Under the pieces are notes generated by a model. The model did no database searches, had not been told where the DNA came from, and worked only from the letters and a program-made list of their open reading frames with translations. Made by a program: the position numbers and the translations under genes. Shown piece after piece: positions 22,224 to 33,500 of a stretch of 43,474 nucleotides of DNA; position 1 is the stretch's first letter, and every line of letters begins with the position of its first letter. This stretch comes from Gymnopilus junonius. Lineage: Eukaryota > Basidiomycota > Agaricomycetes > Agaricales > Galerinaceae. Location of the stretch: assembly GCA_015501075.1 (NCBI GenBank), contig JADNYJ010000280.1, positions 1 through 43,474 of the forward strand, read 5' to 3'.

Positions 22224-24891
22224 CTAATAATTCTCGCCCTCTTTGCTCTCTGGGATCTGCAGGCCAGGGGACACTGTTTCTGCAATGTGGATGAGCTCCT
22301 TCTCCTGCCTGTCATAAATTACTGATTAGTTTTTGTTCATGCATTAGATTATTTTCATACTCTGGAATCCGCTGCAGCCAGAATGGCCCATCCTTCTTGT
22401 CTCGGAGTAACTTCTTCTTTCTTTTCGTAATCTTGTCCTCTGGTACTGCTTCTTGAGACGGCATCGGCGGGCTTGAGGATGAAGAAGGGGACGATAAAGA
22501 TGAAGCGGACGAAGCGGACGAATTGCGTATGCATTTGACTGGTCGCTCATGTTGGGATGTCTCCGAGGCTGGGAATGAGGGGACTAAGCAAGATAGGCAT
22601 GTGGTGTCAGCGGTATGGCGACTCACCGACTTCCTCTTCTCGCTTTCGCTTACTTTCTGTGCTAGGTTCTTGCGGGCGATGCTCAGCGAACGTGAATCTG
22701 CCCTCTGGGTTTGTAGATGACTGAAACGACTCAGTGAAGCCGCCTCCCTGATTTTCCAGCCTATAATATTTCACTGATCAGTTTTGTCCTTTCATCAGGT
22801 TATCTTCTCGCCTTGGGACCCGTTGATACCTAAAATTGTCCCCTACGCTCTTTGTCAAGGTATATATTTTCCTTTCCTTCCTCTTCTGAATATTTCCTTG
22901 GGCTGACGCTGACGACGCGGAACCTGACGGAGAAGAAACCGCTGAATCTTGTCTACGTTTGGTGTGTCGTTGAGGTTGGGATCTCTCTGAGGCTGGAGTG
23001 TGAGACTGAGTAAGTTAAGAAATTTGGGTGAGGTTACTGCGACTCACCGCCTTCCGCTTCGCGTTTACGCTTGCCCCCTCTTTCAGATTCTTCACCTGAT
23101 AGGCGATTCTCAGCCATGTCTCCAGGGTGTATAGAGGGCTGAGATGACTTGGTGAGGTCATCTCCTTCATTTGACGGTAGTAACTCTGGCGGGACATTAC
23201 TAGTGGCCAAGCTTACGTCTTGGTGAAGTTGGACTGGCGTTATGGGCATTGCTTCGCCTGTCCCATTGGGAAAGCTTGTGATTGTCAGCATCCATCTCGA
23301 GAAGCAGAACAATTCATACATACCTTCCGTTGTCTGGTTCTTCATCGAAGGTGTTCTGCTCTATGAGGTATTCCTCGGAGCTTGGACTAGATTCAGATCT
23401 CTGTTTTGAATTTGTTTCTGCTTCTCCTTGATGGTGCGCAGAATATTCGGGTTGCCATTGAGTGTATGAACTTGATAATGGTGCGGTTTGGATTGATTGT
23501 TGGAGTGGAGAGTATCGGACGTTGCCTGGAACTCTGTGTTGCTGCACCTGATCATCCAGTGATGGGTGTTGCTCTGTAGAATGGGGGATATTGTCCATTG
23601 GCGCTGAATCATTACTGCCTCCAGATTCGGTGATGGTTGAGGGCAGAAAAATCGAGGTTGCGGACAATCCGAATTCGCCATAAATCCAATTAACGACCTC
23701 GCCGTAATCGATGCTTGGCACTGTAGAGTATAATCACGATTTGTGTTTGCTCTGAGCAGATTGAATAGTCATTACCTTGTAAATTATTTTCCTCAGAGGA
23801 CGTATCAGAGGCTTCGGCTTGCTGTTGTCCCATCATGCCTGGTTGGAATTCAGGGATTTCATTTCGACCTTCTAATGTCTCTGATGGCATGGTGATGAGG
23901 CTTGGCTCCTCCATGAAAATTTGGTCATTGGTTTGGTTTGCCGTCCTTCCAGGCTGATATGAATTGTCGGGAGGGGGATTGAAGTTACGAGCATGCTCAT
24001 GGGTATGGTTGTTGATGTGAGAAGTTGCGTAATAAGCAATAGGTTGTACAGTTCTGCCATGACCGTCATTGTTGGAGATGGGCTCGCTGAATGCAAGGTG
24101 CTCATGAAGAGCCAACTGGTCTTCTTCAGAGCTATAAGCATCGAGAGCTCTATTCAACAAAGCTGAGCCCCGTTCAGGCATGATTGACATCTGCTGGTGC
24201 CAGGTGGAATGATGGGTAGAATATGGGAGCATTCGTTGGGTGGTGCTGGCAGTGAGCAAGCCAGAGGAGGTGAGGGCTTGCCCTTGGATATAAAGTGAAT
24301 GATCCTGTTGGCCAGCCGACCCATAGGCAGAGAATGACTGGCTTGTCGAGAGCTGTTGGCGGTTATGGAATGTCCCCTGCTGTTGCGCGTGAGTTAAGGA
24401 TGGTGGCGACATTCTATGTATGGCGCCATTCATTGGGTAGGGAGATGCTGTATAATGACGATAAACGAACCAGTATGATCTGATGCATATAGCAAAATGT
24501 ACCATTCATACCAGCGCGCTGGTGAGCATCGCCCTCGTTATGCATATATAAATTGCCCTGATGTCGAGGAAGGCCATAGGTAGACACTGCGCTGTTCAAT
24601 GCCATTGAGGACTGCGCGTGGTAGTGAATGATTGATCCAGGATTGGTCGGGGCTGATGACGGTTGGAACATGCTCGGGACGCTGCTAAGGCTTGAATGAG
24701 AGGTCACTGTATTTGAATAAGGAAGGCTTGCGTAAGGAAGACCTGCGTAATTTTAATTGTTAATGCAGTATGTCGTAGTGCAGGTATGAAGCTTTCTTAC
24801 CTCTGTCTAGGCTGCCTTGGCCAACTTCCCAGAGGTGTCTATTTGTTGGGAAAGAAGGCATGGATGTGAAGCCTACGTTAAACGGGTTCAT
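22224..24891 (-). CDS. Gamma2: best-preserved gamma gene, 744 residues, two basic modules
   Basis: Nine exons, right to left: 24891-24801, 24742-24503, 24447-23776, 23720-23324, 23274-23048, 22992-22812, 22760-22627, 22568-22361, 22308-22224. The phases 1,1,1,2,1,2,1,2 agree throughout and the total of 2235 nt ends in TAG. Intron 6 must use a GC donor (22811-22810) where gamma1 and gamma3 have GT. The N-terminal box is MNPFNV...HLWEV...SLDR. Residues 31-430 are Gln/His/Ser/Pro-rich. GEAE to SSEEYLIEQ to DNGR fills about 431-467. Two homologous basic modules follow, at about 543-603 (TKRRQ, QKRKERK) and 648-717 (KRKKKLLRDK), and the tail reads ELIHIAETVSPG. There is no signal peptide or membrane segment. 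Probably nuclear by its basic motifs (inference). Family and function are not recognised. Confidence 0.75.
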
Positions 24892-25001
24892 GGTGGCAAG
24901 AGGAGTCTGGAGTGCAAAAGGGAGGGATGAAAAGCATTGGGGCGATGAGGACAATGGCCAACTGTGTACCTCATTAAGACCAGAAAAGGACGACTCGGCA
25001 A

Positions 25002-25018
25002 CGTGTTTGTCAAACACG
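25002..25018. promoter_or_regulatory. 17-bp palindrome upstream of gamma2
   Basis: Identical to the gamma1 copy, 111 bp before the ATG at 24891. Confidence 0.5.
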
Positions 25019-25077
25019 AGTGGGGGTGCCCATTGATCCCATTTTGAGAACTTTCTGTCCACAGCCTTGGCTCGACA

Positions 25078-25200
25078 AAATTTCAAATCCAATTAGACCC
25101 ACCTTAATCACTGATGCCTCATTTTTTCCGTCAGAAGGACGATGCTTTTGGCAAGAAATATTTTTGGGGTTGTAGGTGCCATCAAAAATCCCATGGTTAC
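25078..25200 (-). promoter_or_regulatory. Conserved upstream block, gamma2 copy
   Basis: Ends 187 bp from the start codon; same order of palindrome and block as gamma1 and gamma3. Confidence 0.55.
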
Positions 25201-25754
25201 TCTTCTGAGTCGCTTGTGGCCTCCTCCTTTGTCGCCCTTTTACCACGCTTGCTTTCTTCTTCTTTGTTCTAAGAATGTCGCAATTCTAAAACCCTGAAGA
25301 CGAAGGAGATCGAGTGATTCTTATTGAATAAATTCTAATCTAGTCTTGATATGGAAATTGCCTATTGAAGTTCACCGAATTTCCTCGCACTCCTCTCAAT
25401 TCCGGCCTTTTTGGAGGTGGCTTGCATTGCATCCAAGTCACCTGTTAAGAAAGGGTACTAACGATGTGCTGCATAATATTCTTTGTTTCTTGTTATTCAA
25501 TCGATGAGGAGTTGGCAAAGTACGTATGTGAGTCGACTTCAACCTCCAACTTTCAACTGACTAAAAATAGCGGGCTCTGAACGTTGAACCCCAAGTCTGT
25601 GCCAGAATAGGCAGGTGTCGGGCCGTCGGCATTTTCGCCCACACATTTTTGCTTTCGACCACCACTATTGCCTTCGCAATGATTCCTCTATCGCTGTCAA
25701 TGCCGTCAATGTGACACATAAAGTGCGCATTAATTTTCATTTTCATTCTTCTGT

Positions 25755-26762
25755 TCACCACCGACTGCGCCGTCCAAGCCTGCCGCCAATTCCGGAGGTG
25801 ATAAGCCGCTTTTGACAAATGAAAACCCTCAACGCGCGCAGCAGCAGCCTCTATCCATCCACTGTCCATGGCCACTCCGTGCAACGCCATGGAACACGGA
25901 AACTGTTCCCCCTTTTCTTCAATCCTCGCCAACTGCTGCTCCACCCCAATATCAACCCCCATACCAAGTCATACAACCAACGCATAATGACACTCCCCAG
26001 CACCCACATATACTAGGATTAATTCCACATCAAGCAGGTTTTGCCATCCACCACGGAGAAGCAGAACCACTTCAAACATGTAGATCCAACCGGGCTCCAA
26101 GCACCGGTAATTTTGCCCGCTTTGAGACCCATCTCATTGAGCAGGACTGGAACGGTGTAGTGACATCCAATGGAAGGTATGTACAAAAGGTTCCGCTTCT
26201 CGAAAGGGGTGCTGACAATCAGAAGTTGTATGCAGGAGACAGACGAGGTGGGGCCAGGACACCAGTCCAACGTCACCCAGGGACATATCCTCCTGTCATA
26301 CAGCTGACAGAGCACTACCCACCAGCTCAGTCATCGAACAAACGGAAGTGTGAAATAGAGCTTGGTGAGTCATCAAATTGTCGATACCGAGATTTTGTAG
26401 TTTTGCTCAATCCCCGTTCCCAGCCTCGGAGACATCAACGTCGATCGAGCTTCAAAGACCCATCAAGCGCTCGCGCACATCTCCCTCATCCAATTCAGCA
26501 TCATGTTCCAACACACCAACGCCATCCCAAGGGATTGTTCAGAAGAGGAAAAAGTTCGACGAATAGGCAGGGAGAAAATAGGGACGGATTTATACTGCAG
26601 CGGGATCTAAGGTAAAAAATTGATCTGATTTATGGATGAAGCTAATCAGCAAATGGGTATAGGCAGGCTAGGGAACTCATCCACGTCGCTGAAACCATTG
26701 CTCCTGCTCGAAAGGTCCTGGAGTGCGCAGAGAACGAATGTGAGATGGAGGAGAGGATGTGA
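25755..26762 (+). pseudogene. Beta3: 5'-truncated beta gene
   Basis: Begins abruptly inside the exon that follows DNLQ in beta2. Everything upstream is gamma2 flank, so exons 1-3 and the promoter are missing. The rest runs to the same ELIHVAET...EERM end (TGA 26760-26762). Exon 5 (26223-26364) is one base shorter than in beta2 and exon 6 has lost another base in the aaaaag run near 26550. A long open frame, 25812-26615, exists only because keeping the 46-nt intron at 26177-26222 offsets the exon 5 loss. No promoter of its own is visible. Confidence 0.75.
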
Positions 26763-26785
26763 GGTGGCTTTTCCTATCGGGCCCT

Positions 26786-26840
26786 CGGATCGATCAACAC
26801 CGTCTGGCACGGGATGTGGAATGCGGAACAGCTGCTCCGC
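26786..26840 (+). promoter_or_regulatory. 3'UTR hairpin element, beta3 copy
   Basis: Same as beta2: CCGT-CTGGC-ACGG then gcggaacagctgctccgc. Confidence 0.45.
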
Positions 26841-27242
26841 TATGTATTCGAATTTTGCGATCTTTTCTTTCTTTTCTTTCAGCTTCTGGCCTTTAGAATT
26901 ATCCTCGCAATACCGTTCACGATATTTCGTACTTTTCTCATTTGTATTTCCCTTGCTCCCCCTTCCAATTAACACATCCTTATGCGTTAAAGATTTCTCA
27001 TCTCGTAGTTCATAAATAGTTTACTTGTCTTGAGTCAGTGCTGCTCTTTTTTCATTGTATCTGTCAATACTGTACCTGAATGTAGCCCAGTTTTTGTCCA
27101 GTCATCTTTCTGGTGCACAGAAAAGCCTGTCACGTCATTGAACAGAATGCCAAATATTTATGAGTCGAATTAGCTAATTTGAAGTAATGGAAGGTATGTA
27201 CAAATCATCCCATTTCTCGAAATGAAACCTCCAAATTACAAG

Positions 27243-27548
27243 GTCCATTCAGACCAATGCTGCGGGGCCAGGATGCTAGAAGCCACTGGATGTGCCCTGT
27301 CAGAGGTGCCACCTGCAGACCAAGCAGGGACGGCACATATTCTGCACAGTAACTAAGCGTAAGAGGGATACGGAAACCACTGAGGTACCACGTTGTCCGT
27401 CACGTAGTCCATGATATACGGGTGCTTCGTAGCGCGTCAGGCATCAGGTCACATTGGGCGAGCGTATTTGAATGTGAAAGCGACAGTCCCAGGGCCAAGC
27501 CGTGGGTACATGACAAAGCACTGAAGCAGAAGGAGGAAGAGTTGCATA
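27243..27548. other. Extra block in the beta3 downstream copy
   Basis: About 305 bp present here and absent between the matching bases at 12378. No terminal repeat, target-site duplication or open frame of note was seen. It could be an insertion here or a deletion in the other copy. Confidence 0.5.
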
Positions 27549-28185
27549 GGGAGCTAAAGGAAGGAGAGGCAAAGGGTATAAGCTGAAGGGTACTTTAAGT
27601 TTTGGAGTTGCATGAGGTTGGTTGGGGTGAATAAAGCGCACCTTCGAGTGAGAGGAGAACGGACAAAGGATACTGTAAATGAATGCCCATCTGCGGCTGT
27701 GGCTTGACGGAGTCTCTTTAGTATGAGTAGGTATTAGCACACAGTGGTTTCCTATCCCTCTCTGTTGCGTGATCTACCTCTCCATGCGCAAGTACTCCAG
27801 CACCGGTTCCTCCATTCTACTTCTATGCTTGTGCTAATGCGGGCGATGGTGTGAACAAGACGAGGTTGAGATGGCTCTTGAACCTTCCAAATGACGTGTG
27901 AAAGTGTTTGGAAGGTATAAATTTGCCTGGGACTTGGATGAGCGGAGGTTGTTGGAGTGGTATTTTTATTTAGCATATACAAATGGCAAATGTGACAACC
28001 AGGAGGCAGGCATTAAAATAGATATATTCTTCATGTTCCTCTTCGAGTCCAAGTCGTTTTTTTGCAGGTTGATTCGACTTACTCGCCACTCAATGCTTGC
28101 TTCTTTTTTTGGTGCTAGTTTATCCTGATAAGGGGTTGATTACATGAAGGTGAAATTAGAATCATGTTCGATTCTGCGAGTGAGC

Positions 28186-30442
28186 AAGTAAATTGTGAAC
28201 ATGGGATGCGATATAGTTGCCAGTAATGGAAAATATTGCGGCACGTACATTTGGGATTTGTGATTAATAACCTGACTTCTTATGCATGGTGGCCAGCTTT
28301 AAGGAGGTAAATACTTATCAGGTCCAGATCCAGATCCGAGTCGTCTTCTTCCTCTTCTTCTGTTTATTTTATTAATGGTTGTGTTCCGAGTGACTGAGTC
28401 TAGTTGCCGCCATTCCATTTGATTCATTAAACGGTGAAGCGAATTCGAAATTGCCTCGCGTTCTTCTCTTTTTTCTTTTTTTGGTCGATGGCAGTGAAGA
28501 GGAAGAGCCAATGTAGGTAGAGATTATTTCTAGCTCCTGCATATAAGCTGTTTGAGCTCGAGAAGATATATGAGAAGAATTAGAAGTTCCTTTAAATTGT
28601 CTTAGAGTACTCGGTACTATAACCTCTGACGTCGACGTCGTCCTCATTGCAGACACTAGTAGAGGCTACAGAGTAAAACAACGCCTAATTGTCATCAATT
28701 TATCATTGACATAGTCCTCCTCGTGTTGTCAGCACTGCACTGCACTAAGACATGAAGATGGAAGTTAGTAAGTTCTTAATAAGCTACCTTCATGTCGACC
28801 GTTGATCTTACTTTTTAATGTGACTCCCATCCGACTCCCGACTCTGGAGTCTGAGTGCCCTTTGTATGTGTGGTATTTAATTACGAGCATAAGGAGTGCT
28901 CACTGCTCACTGCTCACTGCTTACCGTGTTTGAGTCCTCTCCTTCTCGTCATTGAAGTGATTAACTCTTGTTTTCCGAATCTGGACTCTAAGTGAGGGAA
29001 TTGGTATTCGATTCGTTTAAATTAAATGTTGAAGGCTTGAAGCGAGGGTTTTTTTTTAATTCACCAATGATGATGGCGATGAAGGCTGGAAGTCTGAAGA
29101 TACATAAAGAGAATAATTAGTATGTCAGAACTTGATACTAGAAGAAGAGAAGGAGGAGTATTTCCATAACGAGTTCGAACCTCTCCGGTCTTGACAGTAG
29201 TGGGATGAATTGAAGCTTATCGTCGATTGGCCTATTTATCATTGACACTGACAGTGGAAGATTCTCCTCGTGTTACGAGCACTGCACTGCAGTAAGGGAG
29301 GAAAGGGATGTTCATAAGTTTTCAATAAGCTCAGTCATGCTACATGCTGCTTCACTGCTTCAGGGCGCAAGCCCTGCCAGTCGATCCTTGATCTTTGATC
29401 GTGGTTTTTTGACTCCCTTCCGAGTGCCGACTAGTCTCCGAGTCTAGTTTCCGAGCGGGGAGAACCGAGAGGAAAGGACCCTGATCGTCGTTGCCTTTCG
29501 TGGGTAAGCAGTAACGGCTGAGAGAAAGGGAAGGGAAAGGAAAAGGGAAATAATGGTTCAGAGAATGAACTCATCCATCGATGATTTTCAGAGATCGGTA
29601 TGTGTATTATGGACAGAAATGAGATGAGATAGATGAGATGGATTAGACGTGTGGCGGAACCGAGATTATACATATGTATGTAGATGGAAATGGAAACGGG
29701 AAAAAGGAAAAAGGGAATGGGAATAGGGATAGGGAAATTGGCGAGTGAAAGAGGAGCCGGCATAGGCAAAGGCATAGGCTAAGGAACAGACGGCATAGGA
29801 ACACGCGCGTGAGAATTTCGGAAGCAAAACATCGTATGTGGTAGTGGTGACACCGGTCACCGGTCACTAGCTGTGTGTCCCTGATCAGTAGAGTGAGACG
29901 ACCCGGATACCCCTTTTGCTTTGGCTTTTTTCCTCTTTTTTTCCCCTCTTTTGCTCCTTAGGTTTTTCGGGCTGGGTATCTGGGCAGCCTACGGGCCTCT
30001 GCTGCTTTGCTGCGATAGCGATATAGTCTGAGTGGGCAAGCTTCTGGGTCAAGTCCGGAAGGGACTGCGAGAATAGCAGGCTTTACTACCCCGGCTTGGA
30101 CGCTTTGGTTTTTTTGATTACGACGAGGACGAGGACGAAGACGAAGACGACTGGGACGATACATACCACCTCGTAACATACCACAGCACACCATACCATA
30201 CCATAACCCACCTGCACGCCATACCATACCACACAGCACCCTCTACGCAACGCCACACCACACCCGTTGCACCCGGCTACGTACCACAGCAGTCAGCCAT
30301 ACCACATCGGTCGAGCATACCACTGCAGTCGAGCACACTACAGCTCATAAACCCAGTTCACATACGTCCTTCCGCAACACCACGCCTTACACCTTACGTA
30401 CCCAGTACCCAGCACCCAGTACTCTACACATCCCCGCAAATC
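28186..30442. other. Gene-poor region upstream of adenylate cyclase
   Basis: No gene supported. A minus frame at 28372-28656 (94 codons, with a KKRKKRR run) is possible but has no second line of evidence. 28690-28870 and 29230-29410 are diverged repeats of each other (tttatcattgaca, then cctcgtgtt, then agcactgcactgca, then a GACTC-rich stretch). A ctcactg tandem lies near 28898-28920. Purine-rich sequence covers 29520-29760. 30110-30150 is a gacgag/gaagac repeat, and 30165-30330 is rich in accatacc and caccac repeats just before the cyclase start. Confidence 0.5.
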
Positions 30443-30549
30443 ATGCCAACACAGTTCACACCCCCACATAGGCCTGACACCCACCCACACCCCACGCAAA
30501 CGCACATGAACATGAACACGAACACGAACATGGACACAGACAGAAGAGA

Positions 30550-30587
<38 letters not shown>

Positions 30588-33500
30588 GAGAAAGAGAAAG
30601 AAGAGAGAGCACGATCCGGCTCCCAGCAGACGCGGTGGACGAGAACGGGCTCGCCATCCTCGCGGACGACGCGGATGTGACGACGATGCCGCTGAACGAG
30701 GATGCGGCTATCGCGCCTTGGATTGATTTACCGGTGCGTTTTATGTTTTTACGTTCATTAGGGGTCACTATGCTGATGTTTGCCTTTTTTTTTTTTTTTT
30801 GCTTTTCTTTGGTGGGGTTGGTGTTGGTACTGCTACTACAACCGCTGCTACTACAACCACTGCTGCTGCTATTACCACCGCTGCTGCTGCTGCCATTGCC
30901 GCTGTTTAGCCCACTCCCCCGCCAAAGAACACGCCCCCGTTCCACAAATCGTCATTCGGGTTCTCCCAGAAATCCTCCTTTGTCTCGTTAGTCTCATTGA
31001 GGCACAACGGCGCCTCCACATCCTCGCGTCACCACAACGCCAATAATCATAATAACCATACCCATACCCATAACTCAAATACAAACACCTACCACTCCAA
31101 CACCCTCCGCTCCTCTGAATCTCAAGCGAGCTTATACCTCACAGACACCCTCGCCTCTACCAACACCCCCATCGACGCTCGACAGACGACGGCGAGTCGT
31201 TCGTCGGCAGCGGGGTGGTGTACAGCGGGTCCTCATCCTATTCAGGGAACAATGCAAGTGCACAAGGACTGGGGAAATCCAAGTCCCCGAGTTTATTTTC
31301 CTCCATATCCATTCCGAGGCTGAAAGCGCGAGCGAGTCGGACGAAGTTGAGAGAGAGGGAGAGGGGGGAGGGGGGAGGAGGGGAGGAGGAGGAGGGGTAT
31401 TATTATCAGCAGCAGGTGCAGCACCCTTCGTTGCGGCCGCCGGTACCGCCGTTGCCTGATCATCCGAGACCGTTGTTGGGTCTTGGGGGGCTTGGGGGCA
31501 TTGGGGGCATTGGGGGGAGTGTGTCGACTGTTGCGTTATCGCTTTCTGCTGGTGCGGGAGGGCGGAGGGATAGAGATAGAGAGAAGGAGAAAGAGAAGGA
31601 CAAGGGGAAGGGGAAAGAGAAGAGGGAGAAAAGCAGGTTAGGAGCAAGGAAGAAGACCTCAGGGAATGCCAATGGGACTGGGAACGGGAGAGTCCCGCCT
31701 ACGCCGCCGCCTAAAGATGGCGAGGGCGGTGCGTGGATGGACTTCCCGGTCGATCTGGATCTGAATGAGATGGAGGGGATATTGGATTATAGCGTCCTCT
31801 CCTCTGCTGGGCTCGGCACGAATGGGAGTGGGCCTAGTAGTGCCGGCGTCAGTGTCAATGGCATAGGGACGGATACGGAACATCAAAGCTATTCAGACCC
31901 TGGCGCAGGAGGGTATTATGGCCAGCACCCGTTTGTGTCTGCGAGCGAGTTCAGCGATCCGTTCTCGGTTTCTCAGGATAGGGCGAGGAGTGTGAGGGAG
32001 TATAGGAAGGTGTCGCCTACGACTGTTCCTCCGCTGCCACCGCCCCCGCTGCCACTGCCCCCATTGCCACAGCTGCAATCACCATCGCCGCCTTCGGCGT
32101 CTTCCTCTCGTGATTACGACTCGTCTTCTTCCTCATATACCACCCATTATCAGCATCAGCACCAGCACCAGCACAGGCCGCATATACCCATACCCAACCC
32201 GGATGATACACACCCACCTCATCCTAGCGGCAGCACAAGCGCAGACGCCTCTGTAGACCCTCTATCCACCTCGGACCCCCTCTCCACCTCGCCCGTTTCG
32301 GGCCCCGGGAGTCCCACATGGGTGCCCCCAGAATCATGGGCCGTGGAACGCGGCGCTGAGGTCCCTTACGGCCATTTGGATTTAATGGATTTGGACGGGG
32401 TGGGCGGAGGGGGCACCGGGAGGGCGGGGGTGGGGGTGTTTGATGATGACGATATTGAGGATGGGGTGGATGATGGTGGGGATGGTGGGTTTGGGTTTGG
32501 GATGGGGGTGGATGAGGAGGGGAATGAGGAGGGGAGGAATGGAGCGGGCAGTAGTGGGGGGAGTGGTGGGAGTGGTGGGGTCGGGTCGGGTGTTGGTGCT
32601 AGTGGGCTGGGTGGGATGGGGATGGGCCTTGATGGGGTATTTGGAGGGGGGAATAAGAACGGGAGTAAAAAGAGTAAGAAGAAGAAGGAGAAAGATAAAG
32701 GGGAAGGACATGCGCATACAGACGAGCGCGAGCACGAGCAGCATAAAGAACCACGCTATCCGTACGCATATCACAAGAGACTGCGCACGGTCCCGCCTGC
32801 AGGCGGCGCGTCTGTGTCGTCCTTGTCTTCGTCCCACTCGCAGCCCCTGGCGGGTTCAGCCAGCTTTAACGGTATCAGCACCAGTAACCCCCACATCACC
32901 CATAACAGCAACTACAACACACCTCACACCCTGCACCCCTCCACATCCCTATCCACCTTCCGCCCCTCCACCCTGCGCCCATCCACATCCCTCTCCGTCT
33001 CCTCCTTGGCCTCCTCCACCTCACTCAACACGCCCCGCCCAACACCCCGCGGGTCCCTCTCCCACACACACGCACACGCGCACGGGAAACAGCCCACGAT
33101 ATACAAAATGCGCGTGTACCGCACACCGTACATGTACAACGTCATCAGCATCGATCTGGAGACGACGGTGGCGGATCTGATTGTGAGGCTGAATCAGAAG
33201 ATGATCAAGGAGGCGCAGGCGGCAAAGGCTAAGCTCAGGGCACAGCAGGCGGCGGCGGCGGCTGCAGCTGTAGCAGCTGGGGGTGGGGGTGCTGCTGGTG
33301 CTGGTGCTGGGGATGCTGATGCGGGTTCGGGTGCTGGAGGGGCAGGTGTTGGGGGTGTTAATGGTGTAAATGGAGCAGTGCCTGTAGGAGGCGTTGGAGG
33401 TGATGATGATGGGGGTGTGATTAGGCTTCCGCATAATTTGTATGTGAAGGAGCAGGGAAGGGGTGAGTTTGATTTTTTTGATTTTTTGTTCTTTTTTTTT

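Larger units (their letters stand above)
20836..25255 (+). repeat. Inverted repeat around adenylate cyclase, left arm
   Basis: Reads the same as the reverse complement of 43474-39175. Flanking sequence (20836-22300) and the promoter are highly similar between arms; exons 2-4 of the enclosed gamma genes are not. The arm may extend beyond the window on the other side, since 43474 is the window end. Confidence 0.85.
22077..25753. repeat. Direct repeat R2, right copy (gamma2 unit)
   Basis: Second copy of 16525-20262. Its right edge at about 25753 is an abrupt junction into the middle of a beta gene exon. Confidence 0.8.
25755..28185. repeat. Partial copy of 10896-13010
   Basis: Beta gene 3' part plus downstream spacer, in the same orientation as the earlier copy. 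It contains an extra block of about 305 bp at 27243-27548 that 12378 lacks. Similarity ends at the tctgcgagtgagc block. Confidence 0.8.

Noticed and set aside
27752..27982. 76-codon minus frame kept open at 12581-12811
   Set aside because: The two copies are recent duplicates, so openness is weak evidence; no features recognised.
900..28185. DNA transposon or retroelement carrying the family
   Set aside because: No transposase, integrase or reverse transcriptase motifs, no terminal inverted repeats or clear target-site duplications, and copies keep their introns.
28372..28656. 94-codon minus-strand frame with a KKRKKRR run
   Set aside because: No homologue in the window, no clear promoter or intron support; it could be real but nothing confirms it.
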